From Firmicutes bacterium OM04-13BH (lineage in GTDB: Bacteria > Bacillota > Clostridia > Lachnospirales > Lachnospiraceae), in the NCBI GenBank assembly GCA_003481745.1, contig QULP01000001.1:248001-312000 (forward strand): DNA of 64,000 nucleotides, read 5' to 3'. Under the pieces are notes generated by a model that saw nothing but the letters and a program-made list of their open reading frames with translations, had not been told where the DNA came from and made no database searches. Shown here in pieces: positions 9,771 through 17,829 of the stretch (the stretch's first letter is position 1; every line of letters begins with the position of its first letter). The translations under genes and the position numbers were made by a program.

Positions 9771-9792
9771 TAAATGTTAATCTAATCATATT
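9771..9792. repeat. 22-bp exact repeat, copy A
   Basis: TAAATGTTAATCTAATCATATT occurs here (written as TAAATGTTAATCTAATCA plus TATT) and again at 13842-13863. Here it lies 18-39 nt upstream of the protease start, so it may be part of a promoter or operator. Confidence 0.6.
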
Positions 9793-9836
9793 TAAGCAAG
9801 GCAAAAGTGTTTTGCTCAAACAGGATTAAGATGACT

Positions 9837-9861
9837 CTGGCAGTGCTTTTTACACTGCCAG
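9837..9861 (-). terminator. Hairpin downstream of glmS, probable terminator
   Basis: Perfect 9-bp stem CTGGCAGTG / CACTGCCAG with a 7-nt T-rich loop, 18 nt after the glmS stop. The T-run on the minus side is weak, so termination may be partial. Confidence 0.55.
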
Positions 9862-9879
9862 GTGATTTGTTTTCTATTT

Positions 9880-11718
9880 TTACTCTACCGTTACACTCTT
9901 TGCAAGATTTCTCGGCTTATCAACATCCAGACCTTTTGCTACAGAGACATAGTATCCCATCAGCTGTAATGGAATCACTGCTAAAGAAGTCGCAAAATGT
10001 TCATCTGTTTTTGGAATATAAGTTGCAAAATTTACAGTATCTTCGATATTGTAGTTTCCGTAAGTTGTCAGTCCCATCAGATAAGCGCCACGGCTCTTAC
10101 ATTCTACCATGTTGCTGATAGTTTTTTCATACAGTTCAGACTGGGTCAGTACACCGATTACTAATGTGCCATCTTCAATCAGAGAAATGGTTCCATGTTT
10201 TAATTCTCCTGCTGCATAGGCTTCTGAATGAATGTAGCTGATTTCTTTCATTTTCAGACTGCCTTCCATACAGATTGCATAATCAATTCCTCTTCCGACA
10301 AAGAAAATATCTTTTGCATTTGCCTGTTTTGCGGCAAACCACTGAATCCGTTCTTTATCTTCAATAATTTTCTTAATCTTCTCCGGAAGGGTTTTTAATT
10401 CATCAACATAAGCGCTATACTGTTCTTCATCAATCTGTCCCTTTACTTTTGCAAGCTGAATTGCCAGTACATAAGAAGCAATTAACTGTGTGCTGTATGC
10501 CTTTGTGGTCGCAACAGAAATTTCCGGTCCTGCAAGGGTATAGAACACATTGTCTGCTTCCCTTGCAATCGAAGAACCAACGACATTGACAATTCCAAGA
10601 GTACGGATTCCTTTTTCTTTTGCTTCACGAAGGGCTGCCAGACTGTCTGCGGTCTCACCAGACTGGCTGACTACAATGACAAGCCCATTCTTATCAAGCA
10701 ATGGTTTACGATAACGGAATTCAGATGCCAGTTCCACACGAACCGGAATCTTCGCCAAATCTTCAATCACGTACTGGGCAACCATACCTACATGATAGGC
10801 AGAACCACAGGCTACAATATAAATCTGGCTGATTTTTTCCATATCCTCATCACTAAGACCGACTTCAGATAAATCAAATGCTCCGTTTTTCAGTACAGAA
10901 TTCAAGGTATCAGAAACTGCTTTTGGCTGTTCATGGATTTCCTTCATCATGAAATGTTCAAAACCGGCTTTTTCTGCGGCTTCCGCATCCCATTCGATGG
11001 TTTTCATCTCTTTCTGAATCTCTTCTCCGTCTAAGTTATAGAAGGTGATTTCCCCCTTTCTTACACGGGCCATTTCCAGATTTCCAATATAGTATACGTT
11101 TCTTGTGTACTTAAGGATAGCCGGAACATCAGATGCAATGTAAGATTCTCCATTTTCCACACCGAGAATCATCGGGCTGTCTTTTCTTGCCACATAGATT
11201 TCTTCCGGATAATCCCGAAACATAATTGCAAGTGCATAAGAACCACGGATACGAATCAGCGCATGATTAATCGCATCCACCGGAGTTCCTTCATATTTTT
11301 TATAGTAATAATCCACTAATTTGACTGCAACTTCGGTGTCCGTTGCGGAATAAAAGGTATACCCTTTTCTTGTTAATTTATCTTTTAATTCCTGATAATT
11401 TTCAATAATTCCGTTATGAACTGCTACTACGTTTCCATCATCGCTGATATGCGGATGTGCATTGTTTTCGGATGGTTCTCCATGGGTCGCCCATCTGGTA
11501 TGACCGATTCCACAGGTACCCGGCACAGAAGCCCCACCATTGGTTTTTTCTGCCAACACTTTTAATCGACCTTTTGCTTTAATGACTTCTGTCTCTTTTT
11601 CTCCATCACGAACTGCAATTCCGGCTGAATCATAGCCACGGTATTCCAGTTTTGAAAGACCATCAAGTAAAATCGGAGCTGCCTGATTTTCTCCGGTAAA
11701 TCCTACTATTCCACACAT
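9880..11718 (-). CDS. glmS: Glutamine-fructose-6-phosphate aminotransferase (isomerising)
   Basis: 612 residues, normal length. The N-terminal glutaminase starts MCGIVGFTG, giving the catalytic Cys after Met removal, with LDGLSKLEYRGYDSAG and HTRWATHGEP. Two SIS sugar-isomerase domains follow (IVACGSAYHVG, SQSGETADSLAAL, then VGRGIDYAICMEGSLK). The C-terminus DKPRNLAKSVTVE is the usual ending. It makes glucosamine-6-phosphate from fructose-6-phosphate and glutamine, feeding peptidoglycan and amino-sugar glycans. The upstream 205 bp holds no recognisable glmS ribozyme. AAGGAG precedes the ATG. Confidence 0.97.
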   Translation of the reverse strand: MCGIVGFTGENQAAPILLDGLSKLEYRGYDSAGIAVRDGEKETEVIKAKGRLKVLAEKTNGGASVPGTCGIGHTRWATHGEPSENNAHPHISDDGNVVAVHNGIIENYQELKDKLTRKGYTFYSATDTEVAVKLVDYYYKKYEGTPVDAINHALIRIRGSYALAIMFRDYPEEIYVARKDSPMILGVENGESYIASDVPAILKYTRNVYYIGNLEMARVRKGEITFYNLDGEEIQKEMKTIEWDAEAAEKAGFEHFMMKEIHEQPKAVSDTLNSVLKNGAFDLSEVGLSDEDMEKISQIYIVACGSAYHVGMVAQYVIEDLAKIPVRVELASEFRYRKPLLDKNGLVIVVSQSGETADSLAALREAKEKGIRTLGIVNVVGSSIAREADNVFYTLAGPEISVATTKAYSTQLIASYVLAIQLAKVKGQIDEEQYSAYVDELKTLPEKIKKIIEDKERIQWFAAKQANAKDIFFVGRGIDYAICMEGSLKMKEISYIHSEAYAAGELKHGTISLIEDGTLVIGVLTQSELYEKTISNMVECKSRGAYLMGLTTYGNYNIEDTVNFATYIPKTDEHFATSLAVIPLQLMGYYVSVAKGLDVDKPRNLAKSVTVE

Positions 11719-11923
11719 AAATAAATTCTCCTTTATGAGTTTATATTCCTAATCATTTCGCCATGAATTTCGCCATGTCTTGTTTAGTATATCATAGTTT
11801 CGCATGAAATGCCAGAATTAGTATTTTCGGATGTTTTTTCAGCTAAATTGTCTCAATTTTTATCTCTGTTTTATCCATTTCATAAAATTTTCTGCAATTT
11901 TTTGTCCTTCTTACAGGTTAATC

Positions 11924-12358
11924 TTAATTTTTGTAAAGCGGACATTCGCAATCCGCTTCGTCATATTCTAAATCTTCCCCTTCGTTGTAGTCTTCTTCAT
12001 ACTCTCCTTCGTCATATTCTTCCTCATCGTACTCCTCTTCTTCCTCTTCCAGGTTCAAATCAAGAATATCTATTCTGACGATACATTTTCGATTAATCAG
12101 AGAATGTGCTTCCACTGTTTTTTCTTCCTCTATCACTTTTTCTGAAAACAGTCTCTTTTTGGTTGTCTGAACATTCTCACGATAAGAATAGGAAATTAAA
12201 ATCATATCCTTATAGACGCCGTTCACCACACCTTTTAAAATTTCATATTCACTTGGATTCTCTGCATCTTCTGCTTTTTCTGCTTTTTCTGTTTTTGTCA
12301 AATGACGGTCATAATAAACCTTCACTTCATGTCCAAGTAATAAGCCTTTTAATCCCAT
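11924..12358 (-). CDS. Uncharacterised small protein with highly acidic C-terminal tail
   Basis: 144 residues; GGAAGGA about 7 nt before the ATG supports the start. The first ~95 residues look like a small beta-rich domain (GLLLGHEVKVYYDRHLT, GVVNGVYKDMILISYSY). The rest is dominated by Glu, Asp and Tyr (about residues 103-135), ending in CECPLYKN. No family recognised and no signal or membrane segment. The gene stands alone between glmS and a membrane-protein gene, all co-directional. The acidic tail could bind cations or basic proteins, but nothing in the sequence decides this. Confidence 0.7.
   Translation of the reverse strand: MGLKGLLLGHEVKVYYDRHLTKTEKAEKAEDAENPSEYEILKGVVNGVYKDMILISYSYRENVQTTKKRLFSEKVIEEEKTVEAHSLINRKCIVRIDILDLNLEEEEEEYDEEEYDEGEYEEDYNEGEDLEYDEADCECPLYKN
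11936..11958. repeat. Short palindromic motif, site 2 of 3
   Basis: AAGCGGA and TCCGCTT arms around CATTCGCAA. Here it is translated as the DCECPL end of the acidic-tail protein. Confidence 0.45.
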
Positions 12359-12421
12359 GTTGTATTCCTTCCCCAGATAATAATTTTAATTGCTTTGCAA
12401 TTATAGCATAGAAAACCGTTC

Positions 12422-13204
12422 TTATTTTTTTAACCAGTAAATAATTTTCTTAATCACTGTGCTTACTGTTGCCGGTGCCAAACTTGCTATTAAAAGCATC
12501 AAAATAAGTAAAATATAAAATCCTGTCGATTCTGTACCAGCCAGTAAAGGATAACCTGTTACCCAACTGAAAATACACATTTCCAAAAATGCAGAAACTG
12601 CATGTTCAATTAAAACCACACCAAATGAATGGTTAAATGCACACTGAAGTCCTGTAACAAGTGCAAAAAATCCTGCTGGAATTCCATAAATTAATAAATC
12701 AACTAATTTTGACTGACCGGCATACTGTCTATAAGTAGATCCAAGCAGTCCTCCATGTAAAAATATCTGAGTTGTTGCATACAAAATCGATACCGCAAGA
12801 CAAATAGCAACTAAAAAAACTGCAATTTCAACTCCTGACATATCTGGAATTCCTGTTTCTGTTGTAACAGGCGGTTTTGGAGTTTGATATGTTTTATTTT
12901 CACTCGTTCCTTTTGATTTAGAAGCTGTATTACCTGAACTTTTTGAATTTGTAGGTCTTCCAACTCCAGTTGCTACTCTTCTTCCATTTACCCACAATTC
13001 CTTATTTGGCGTCAGGCATCCCACTTTTTCATTTGCAAGCCAGATTTCTCCGTCTGCATAGATTTTTCCCATTCTCTTTCTTGCAATCCAGATATCTCCA
13101 TCTGCATATACTTTTCCTAAAGGTTTATAATCCACATAAATTTCTCCATCTTCGTAGATTTTAAAATAATGATTCACGTATCTAAATTCACCAATTACTG
13201 TCAT
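12422..13204 (-). CDS. Membrane protein with N-terminal tandem G-x-I-Y-x-D-G-E-I repeats
   Basis: I prefer the start at MTVIGEFRYV (13204), which has GAGGAAAAAGAT directly upstream; a longer frame begins 7 codons earlier without a good site. About 260 residues. Roughly residues 5-75 consist of 4-5 repeats of ~17-18 residues (FKIYEDGEIYVDYKPLG, KVYADGDIWIARKRMG, KIYADGEIWLANEKVG), a pattern of short beta-hairpins resembling beta-flower-type repeats. A Ser/Thr/Lys-rich linker (~85-115) leads to four hydrophobic segments. The repeats probably lie on one face of the membrane as a small beta domain. Function unknown. Confidence 0.75.
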   Translation of the reverse strand: MTVIGEFRYVNHYFKIYEDGEIYVDYKPLGKVYADGDIWIARKRMGKIYADGEIWLANEKVGCLTPNKELWVNGRRVATGVGRPTNSKSSGNTASKSKGTSENKTYQTPKPPVTTETGIPDMSGVEIAVFLVAICLAVSILYATTQIFLHGGLLGSTYRQYAGQSKLVDLLIYGIPAGFFALVTGLQCAFNHSFGVVLIEHAVSAFLEMCIFSWVTGYPLLAGTESTGFYILLILMLLIASLAPATVSTVIKKIIYWLKK

Positions 13205-13371
13205 ATCTTTTTCCTCACTTTCCATCTCTATTGCTTTTGTGAGTTTATTGTAACTTAACTTTTATGAATTTGGAGTGAATTTCTTCTTAGATTTCACCTG
13301 ACACCTGGCTCTCTTTTATTTTTCTGATTCCAACTTATTATACTTTCATTTTTTCACACGTTGCTCTTTTC

Positions 13372-13758
13372 CTACTTACAACTATCTGTATCTGCCATAT
13401 CTACCAGACTCAGATTTCCATCCAAATGCTGCATATTTAAAGTCTTTCTCTTCAGCCTTTCCTGCTCTGACTGTTTTAATATATAATCCTTGATTTCTTT
13501 TGCATGCTTAATATGAATTAATTTCAAATCCGGGTCTGTCACATCACCCGTAAAACAATGAATCGTTCCAAGTCCAAAAATTCTTTCCATCAAAGTACAC
13601 TCCAAGCGAACATCAATTACCTTATACAGATAGCAATCATTTTCTTCTTTCCGAAGCAGACCTGAATCCACTGTTATAATCTCATCTGTTATCGTATACG
13701 AAGTAAAAGTCCATGGCAATCCTAAAAACATAGAACGTTTTTTCTCTTTATAATTCAT
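13372..13758 (-). CDS. PH-like (YdbT/bPH2-type) small protein
   Basis: Start set at MNYKEKKRSM (13758), where AGAGG is 7 nt upstream; the longer frame adds 8 residues. About 128 residues. The pattern WTFTSYTITDEIITVDSGLLRKEENDCYLYKVIDV, then LECTLMERIFGLGTIHCFTGD and a final helix, fits the bacterial pleckstrin-homology (DUF304-like) fold: TxYxI strand, RxE, Y-x-x-I-x-D-V strand, G-T-I strand. These domains usually sit in membrane-stress or uncharacterised proteins; this one is a lone domain without a transmembrane helix. Assignment by pattern only. Confidence 0.65.
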   Translation of the reverse strand: MNYKEKKRSMFLGLPWTFTSYTITDEIITVDSGLLRKEENDCYLYKVIDVRLECTLMERIFGLGTIHCFTGDVTDPDLKLIHIKHAKEIKDYILKQSEQERLKRKTLNMQHLDGNLSLVDMADTDSCK

Positions 13759-13841
13759 AAGCAGTCCTCTCTTTCTCTGCACTCATTTTTTCTTTTATTA
13801 TAATTGATTTCTATTTTTTGTACAAGCTTTCTTTTCTATAA

Positions 13842-13863
13842 TAAATGTTAATCTAATCATATT
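13842..13863. repeat. 22-bp exact repeat, copy B
   Basis: Second copy of the sequence at 9771-9792, here 84 nt or more upstream of the PH-like gene and next to a hairpin. Confidence 0.6.
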
Positions 13864-13870
13864 CCGTTTT

Positions 13871-13894
13871 CACCACGACACTCCTGCCGTGGTG
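13871..13894 (-). terminator. Hairpin downstream of nucleotidyltransferase gene
   Basis: CACCACG and CGTGGTG form a 7-bp stem 74 nt after the nucleotidyltransferase stop. There is no clear T-run on the minus strand, so it may be a weak terminator or a boundary hairpin. Confidence 0.4.
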
Positions 13895-13967
13895 ATTTTC
13901 AAAATTTTTCCATCAATCTCTTTTAATTTTCATCCAGTCTGGTAAAGGATTTCTTCAATCGCTCCAC

Positions 13968-14906
13968 CTACTTCAGGTCTTCAAACAGCTTTTCTTTATA
14001 TACGCCATCTTCAATCAGTTTCGCAAAAGATTTTACAACGTACTCTTTATCTTCTTTGTAGGTTACTCCAAACCATTTATCATTAGAATCTAACACCTTA
14101 ACCGATACTTTTCCTGCCTGAAGCAGTTCATCTATGTAAATCGGAAGAAGATATTCTGCTTTTAAGATATTTTTGTCTCCCATATTCGCAAAGAACTCTT
14201 TAAAGCCATCTTCCAATGTCTGCATAAACTCAGGTGTTAAGCCCCACATATTCATGGATACATAAGATTCTGCATCGATTGGTGTGAGTGTCCCCTCATT
14301 ATCTACTCCTGCGCCCTCGGAAGTCTTTACGATATTTGAAGTTTCATCTACCCCTGTCAGATACCCTTCTTCGTTTACCTTGCATACCCCTCTGGTTACT
14401 GCACCATTTTCACTTAAGGTATTTTTCAAAATAAATCCTGCCATGCAGAACTCATTTGCTTTCTCTGGTGTATATTTCTCCAGGAAGCCATGTAATTTCA
14501 CAAATGCTTCTTTTCCATAGTAATCATCTGCATTGATAACTGCAAACGGCTCATGGAGCACATCCTTGCAGGCAAGTACCGCCTGACCGGTTCCCCAAGG
14601 TTTGGTACGGTCTGCCGGAAGTTCTACTCCCTCCGGAAGTGCATTTAATTCCTGATATGCATAAGCAATTTCTACATTTAAATTTTTGCAGATTTCCTCG
14701 ATACGGTCACCGATTGCTTCTTTGAAGGCATCCTCGATATCCTTACGAATGATAAATACGATTTTATTGAAACCGGCTTCAATTGCATCATGGATGGAAT
14801 AATCCATAATGATTTCTCCATTTAATCCTACCGAAGCAAGCTGTTTGATTCCACCACCGAAGCGGGAACCGATACCGGCTGCCATGATCACTAATGTTGT
14901 TTTCAT
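13968..14906 (-). CDS. Sugar-phosphate nucleotidyltransferase, copy 1
   Basis: 312 residues. NTP-transferase fold: MAAGIGSRFGGGIKQL is the nucleotide-binding loop, GTGQAVLAC and VINADDYYG (metal-binding acidic pair) follow, then VSMNMWGLTPEFM. It resembles glucose-1-phosphate uridylyl- or thymidylyl-type enzymes that make NDP-sugars in the cytoplasm. The exact sugar and nucleotide cannot be read from sequence. A second copy at 30097-30999 looks roughly 70% identical by eye and starts almost identically. It overlaps the decayed vanZ gene by 4 nt. Confidence 0.88.
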   Translation of the reverse strand: MKTTLVIMAAGIGSRFGGGIKQLASVGLNGEIIMDYSIHDAIEAGFNKIVFIIRKDIEDAFKEAIGDRIEEICKNLNVEIAYAYQELNALPEGVELPADRTKPWGTGQAVLACKDVLHEPFAVINADDYYGKEAFVKLHGFLEKYTPEKANEFCMAGFILKNTLSENGAVTRGVCKVNEEGYLTGVDETSNIVKTSEGAGVDNEGTLTPIDAESYVSMNMWGLTPEFMQTLEDGFKEFFANMGDKNILKAEYLLPIYIDELLQAGKVSVKVLDSNDKWFGVTYKEDKEYVVKSFAKLIEDGVYKEKLFEDLK

Positions 14907-15274
14907 TTTTTGATACTCTCCTCGTTCGTTTTTTTTATGGTTATTATTCTACCAAATCCCTTCCAGATTGTCCAGCCAATTAATGTTCCTGCTGTATTTG
15001 TAACAACATCATCTAATTGGCAGTACCCTCGCTGGGTGATAAGCTGACTTATCTCAATTCCACACGAAAACAGGAAACCTGTTAATACACAAAGGCGTAT
15101 TTTTCTCATTTGCTTCAATACAGAAGAGCTACGAGCAGGAGCAGCAGATTGAGAAAGAATAAAATTTATAAATTTCTTGTTTTCATCCTTTCCAAAAAGA
15201 GGTATTATTATAGAAAAACGCAGGAGGTATTCAAATGAAAGCACATAAATACTGGTCACTTGGTGCATTGACAA
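14903..15274 (-). pseudogene. Decayed VanZ-family membrane protein
   Basis: The 3' part is a clear VanZ C-terminus: GFLFSCGIEISQLITQRG then LDDVVTNTAGTLIGW. The 5' part in this frame (NFILSQSAAPARSSSV) is not hydrophobic, but a neighbouring frame over the same bases reads ILFFLNLLLLLVALLY and then a stop, as expected for the missing membrane helix. So at least one frameshift is present. The 5' end also overlaps the start of the divergent plus-strand gene at 15235, leaving no room for its own promoter. An intact relative sits at 29479-30093. Confidence 0.65.
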
Positions 15275-15456
15275 CGATGATTGGAACCTTTTATACCGGC
15301 TATAAAAACATGAAAAAGGCTCACAAATATTTTGCTTGCAGCTCTCTTCTCTGTATGATTATGGCTATCTACTCCGGTCATAAAATGATTTCTGGTAAAT
15401 CCAGAAAAAAGAAAGATTCTATTTCTGAAGAAGCTGCTACACAATCTGAAAAATAA
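15235..15456 (+). CDS. DUF6219-like small membrane protein
   Basis: 73 residues, plus strand, against the run of the region. GCAGGAGG lies 7-8 nt before ATG. Two hydrophobic segments (LGALTTMIGTFYTGY and SSLLCMIMAIYSGHKM) each contain a Y-x-G-x-K-like turn, so the protein is an internal duplication of HKYW...GTFYTGYK and HKYF...AIYSGHK. The tail is Lys/Ser/Glu-rich. I recall this architecture as DUF6219, common in Lachnospiraceae with no known function. It marks the left edge of the accessory island. Confidence 0.75.
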   Translation: MKAHKYWSLGALTTMIGTFYTGYKNMKKAHKYFACSSLLCMIMAIYSGHKMISGKSRKKKDSISEEAATQSEK

Positions 15457-15522
15457 CGAAATTTTTCTTCTATGCTTATGTAATTGGAACGCATACATGA
15501 AATGACTCCCCATGAAATATGC

Positions 15523-16791
15523 TTAATATAAATAATCATGTGGGAGTCTTGTTATTATACCAATCTTAATATCCAGTTTTAAAATCTTACTTTCGTTACT
15601 TCCTGGACTCACCATTTCCTTTAACTCCTCGTAAAGCATTTTTGCTTTTTCATAATCCTCTTCATCCATTGCTGCTGAAAATTCTTCTAAATACTGATTG
15701 AAAATAGTGGTTTTAGGTTCTACACCCATCTTATGCTCCTGAATAGCTTCTATGCTCCATCCTCTGTAATTGCCTTCTTCTTCTGCATACTGCATTATTT
15801 TAATATCAAATAATTCGTCAGCATCCAATGATTGAACGATAAATGGAGAATGTGTAGAAACAATAAACTGACTATTAGGAAACGTTCTTTTTAAATCAGC
15901 AACGATTTCTTTCTGCCACTTTGGATGTAAGTGCAAATCAAGCTCATCAATCAAAATCACAGCTTCTTCTTCCAATGGATTCGATGAGTCTGGATTTGCC
16001 ATTGATAATCTCTTTGCAATATCCGCAATAACTGATAAAACTGCTTTATATCCTCCACTTAACTGATCAATCTGGAGATCTACCCCTTCTGAATTTGTCA
16101 TTACCATTCTTGACGGTGCTAATTCAATCCTTAAATTAGAATATCCCTTTATCATTCTTTCCAAAGCAGTTCTTACACAATTTAATTTTGGATTCTTATA
16201 ATCTGGATTTTCACGGATTCCTCGAAGTTCAATATCCTCTTCTGTCTTGAACCAATCATAAAAGTCTCTAAAATAATTGACATTATCAAAACAGTTTCTT
16301 AAAGCATCTGTTACCTGAAAGTTTTTTATATGTCCCCTCTGTGGTACTTCTCGTATAATTCTGTCTGTTCCATAATAAAGAATCAATGGCAGCTTTCTCT
16401 CTTCCACACATTGTGAATACTTGGAGTTCAATTCTTTTAAAGATTTTGCATTTTCCGCTTTTACATCTCCTGCATTTTCAAACGGCTGCTGCGATGATAA
16501 TCTACGTCTATTTGTCCAGACATATTTTTCGCCATCTAATGTTATCCCTAAAGTAACTGCTGCTCCATTAGCTCCATTCCTTATATCATTATTTGCCAAA
16601 TCACACTCTTTCATTGCTTCTGCATTAACTGTTCTTAATATGGGTACAAATCCCTTTGTAATTGCCTCGAGTATGGTTGTCTTTCCACTACCATTGTCTC
16701 CTATCAACGCAACAAAATTTTTATTTTCAAATGTGATTCTTTGTTTTTGAATACCTCTAAAGTTTGTTAATTCTATAAAATCGACTTTCAC
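15523..16791 (-). CDS. AAA/SMC-like ATPase resembling Septu PtuA, without HNH partner
   Basis: 422 residues, GTG start with GAAGGTGA upstream. N-terminal ELTNFRGI and Walker A GDNGSGKTTILEA (~32-44), ABC-type signature QLSGGYKAVLSV (~245), Walker B AVILIDELDLHLHPKWQ and the switch STHSPFIVQSL. This is the AAA15/AAA21 group of phage-defence ATPases, including PtuA of Septu and retron-associated ATPases. Those work with an HNH nuclease encoded just downstream. Here the next gene downstream is the convergent DUF6219 gene, so no partner is present. The last ~10 residues (ITRLPHDYLY) look unlike a family end, so the junction may be a deletion scar. Confidence 0.82.
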   Translation of the reverse strand: MKVDFIELTNFRGIQKQRITFENKNFVALIGDNGSGKTTILEAITKGFVPILRTVNAEAMKECDLANNDIRNGANGAAVTLGITLDGEKYVWTNRRRLSSQQPFENAGDVKAENAKSLKELNSKYSQCVEERKLPLILYYGTDRIIREVPQRGHIKNFQVTDALRNCFDNVNYFRDFYDWFKTEEDIELRGIRENPDYKNPKLNCVRTALERMIKGYSNLRIELAPSRMVMTNSEGVDLQIDQLSGGYKAVLSVIADIAKRLSMANPDSSNPLEEEAVILIDELDLHLHPKWQKEIVADLKRTFPNSQFIVSTHSPFIVQSLDADELFDIKIMQYAEEEGNYRGWSIEAIQEHKMGVEPKTTIFNQYLEEFSAAMDEEDYEKAKMLYEELKEMVSPGSNESKILKLDIKIGIITRLPHDYLY

Positions 16792-16822
16792 TGCGTCACC
16801 TTCTTCGTCTAAATATATACTG

Positions 16823-16851
16823 ATTATATCTTACCATTCATCTGCCTGCAA
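16823..16851 (-). promoter_or_regulatory. Promoter of the PtuA-like ATPase gene
   Basis: TTGCAG, 17-nt spacer, TATAAT, about 30 nt upstream of the GTG start. A near-consensus sigma-A promoter. Confidence 0.75.
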
Positions 16852-16985
16852 GGTTTACCATTCCTTAATAAAAATTTTTATTTAGCAAATAAACTGCAAC
16901 TTTTATTCTTATCGACGTTACATTTTGTTATTTTTTATAAAAAGCTGTTTGCGACATTCCGATAAATAAATCTTTGCACAAAAAA

Positions 16986-17022
16986 GACAGATGTAGGAGT
17001 ATTTCATTACCTGCATCTGTCT
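16986..17022 (-). terminator. Terminator of the VOC gene
   Basis: AGACAGATGCAGG pairs with CCTACATCTGTCT around a 11-nt loop, followed by TTTTTT on the minus strand, 22 nt after the VOC stop. Confidence 0.8.
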
Positions 17023-17043
17023 CTTTCTATTCTATGCTATTTT

Positions 17044-17421
17044 CTACTCATGAATTTCCAATGGAAGTCCATCCGGATCATGGAAAAATGTCATTTTCTT
17101 TCCGGTATAATCATCCAGTCGTACCGGCTCTGTTTCAATTCCTTTCCCATTCAATTCTTTTACTGTATCAGCTACACTCTCCACTTTAAATGCCAGATGA
17201 CGTAATCCCAATGCTTCCGGATAATTTACACGAGCTGGAGCATTTTTTATGATGAAAAGTTCTATTTCCTGCGGTCCACATGCCAGATCAATCTTGTAAT
17301 CATCACGTTCTTTTCGATAATTTTCTCTGATTACCTTAAATCCAAGCAGATCCACATAAAAATGTTTTGATTTTTCATAATCGCTTCCAATAATTGCAAT
17401 ATGATGAATGATATCGAACAT
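17044..17421 (-). CDS. VOC (glyoxalase/bleomycin-resistance fold) protein
   Basis: Start at MFDIIHHIAI (17421), with GGAGG 10 nt upstream; ~125 residues. It has the two beta-alpha-beta-beta-beta repeats of the VOC fold: HHIAIIGSDYEKSKHFYVDLLGF and LRHLAFKVESVADTV, with metal-ligand candidates His in HHIAI, Glu in QEIELF, His in LRHLAF and Glu in PLEIHE. This matches the GloA2/SMU-type lactoylglutathione-lyase-like group, whose substrate is often unknown. A broken paralogue is at 24886-25044. It follows the DUF3990 operon and has its own terminator. Confidence 0.85.
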   Translation of the reverse strand: MFDIIHHIAIIGSDYEKSKHFYVDLLGFKVIRENYRKERDDYKIDLACGPQEIELFIIKNAPARVNYPEALGLRHLAFKVESVADTVKELNGKGIETEPVRLDDYTGKKMTFFHDPDGLPLEIHE

Positions 17422-17560
17422 AACTCTCTTTCCTCCGTTTTTCATATGAGACCACCTGTTCCAAAATCTCTATCAGCTGTTTGATTTGATAGGCTTTTAA
17501 TTCTTTTTGTGGATGTGGCTTATGGAGCAATATGCTTCCATGTTCATCGCTTACGAACAT
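17375..17560 (-). pseudogene. Short ORF resembling a HicA-like toxin C-terminus, running into the VOC gene
   Basis: From ATG at 17560 the frame reads MFVSDEHGSILLHKPHP then QKELKAYQIKQLIEILEQ. The H-P...KEL...I-K-x-x-I-x-x-L pattern resembles the C-terminal half of HicA-type small toxins. After that the frame becomes low-complexity and Tyr/Ser/Arg-rich and overlaps the VOC start by 47 nt, which suggests the natural end was lost. Function uncertain; it could also be a small intact protein co-transcribed with the DUF3990 operon. Confidence 0.35.
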
Positions 17561-17568
17561 GATATCTT

Positions 17569-17829
17569 TTATGCAGTCTTTTTTGAAGTGCAATAATCAT
17601 AAAGACTCAGCAGATAATCAGAGCCTTCTTTCCAAATCTCTGTGTCAAAATCAAAGAGGGCTTCATACACACGAGAACTTGTGAAACGAAGAAGAGCTTC
17701 CTCGTAAGAAATCTTTTCTCGTGCAGCAAAAGTTTCTACAGCTTCGCGCATCGCAATTACTGCGCAGCATTCCTTTTGAGAATCTGTAGATTTATAGTTT
17801 ATAGCATTATCACAATTTGATGTCGCCAT
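17569..17829 (-). CDS. Third gene of the DUF3990 operon, small helical protein (DUF3791-like)
   Basis: About 86 residues from ATG 17829, with GGAG 8 nt upstream, inside the end of the DUF3990 gene (20-nt overlap), so translationally coupled. Predicted all-helical: CAVIAMREAVETFAAREK, SYEEALLRFTSSRVYEALFDF, EIWKEGSDYLLSLYDYC. The pattern of a bulky-residue helix pair is close to the DUF3791 protein at the head of the operon, though sequence identity is low. Probably a partner or antitoxin of the DUF3990 protein. Confidence 0.7.
   Translation of the reverse strand: MATSNCDNAINYKSTDSQKECCAVIAMREAVETFAAREKISYEEALLRFTSSRVYEALFDFDTEIWKEGSDYLLSLYDYCTSKKTA

Noticed and set aside
11719..11923. Possible glmS ribozyme upstream of glmS
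   Set aside because: The leader lacks the conserved core (AGCGCC...GAACxGG and AGGG pairing). Only a short promoter-like stretch and a direct repeat CATGGCGAAAT were seen.
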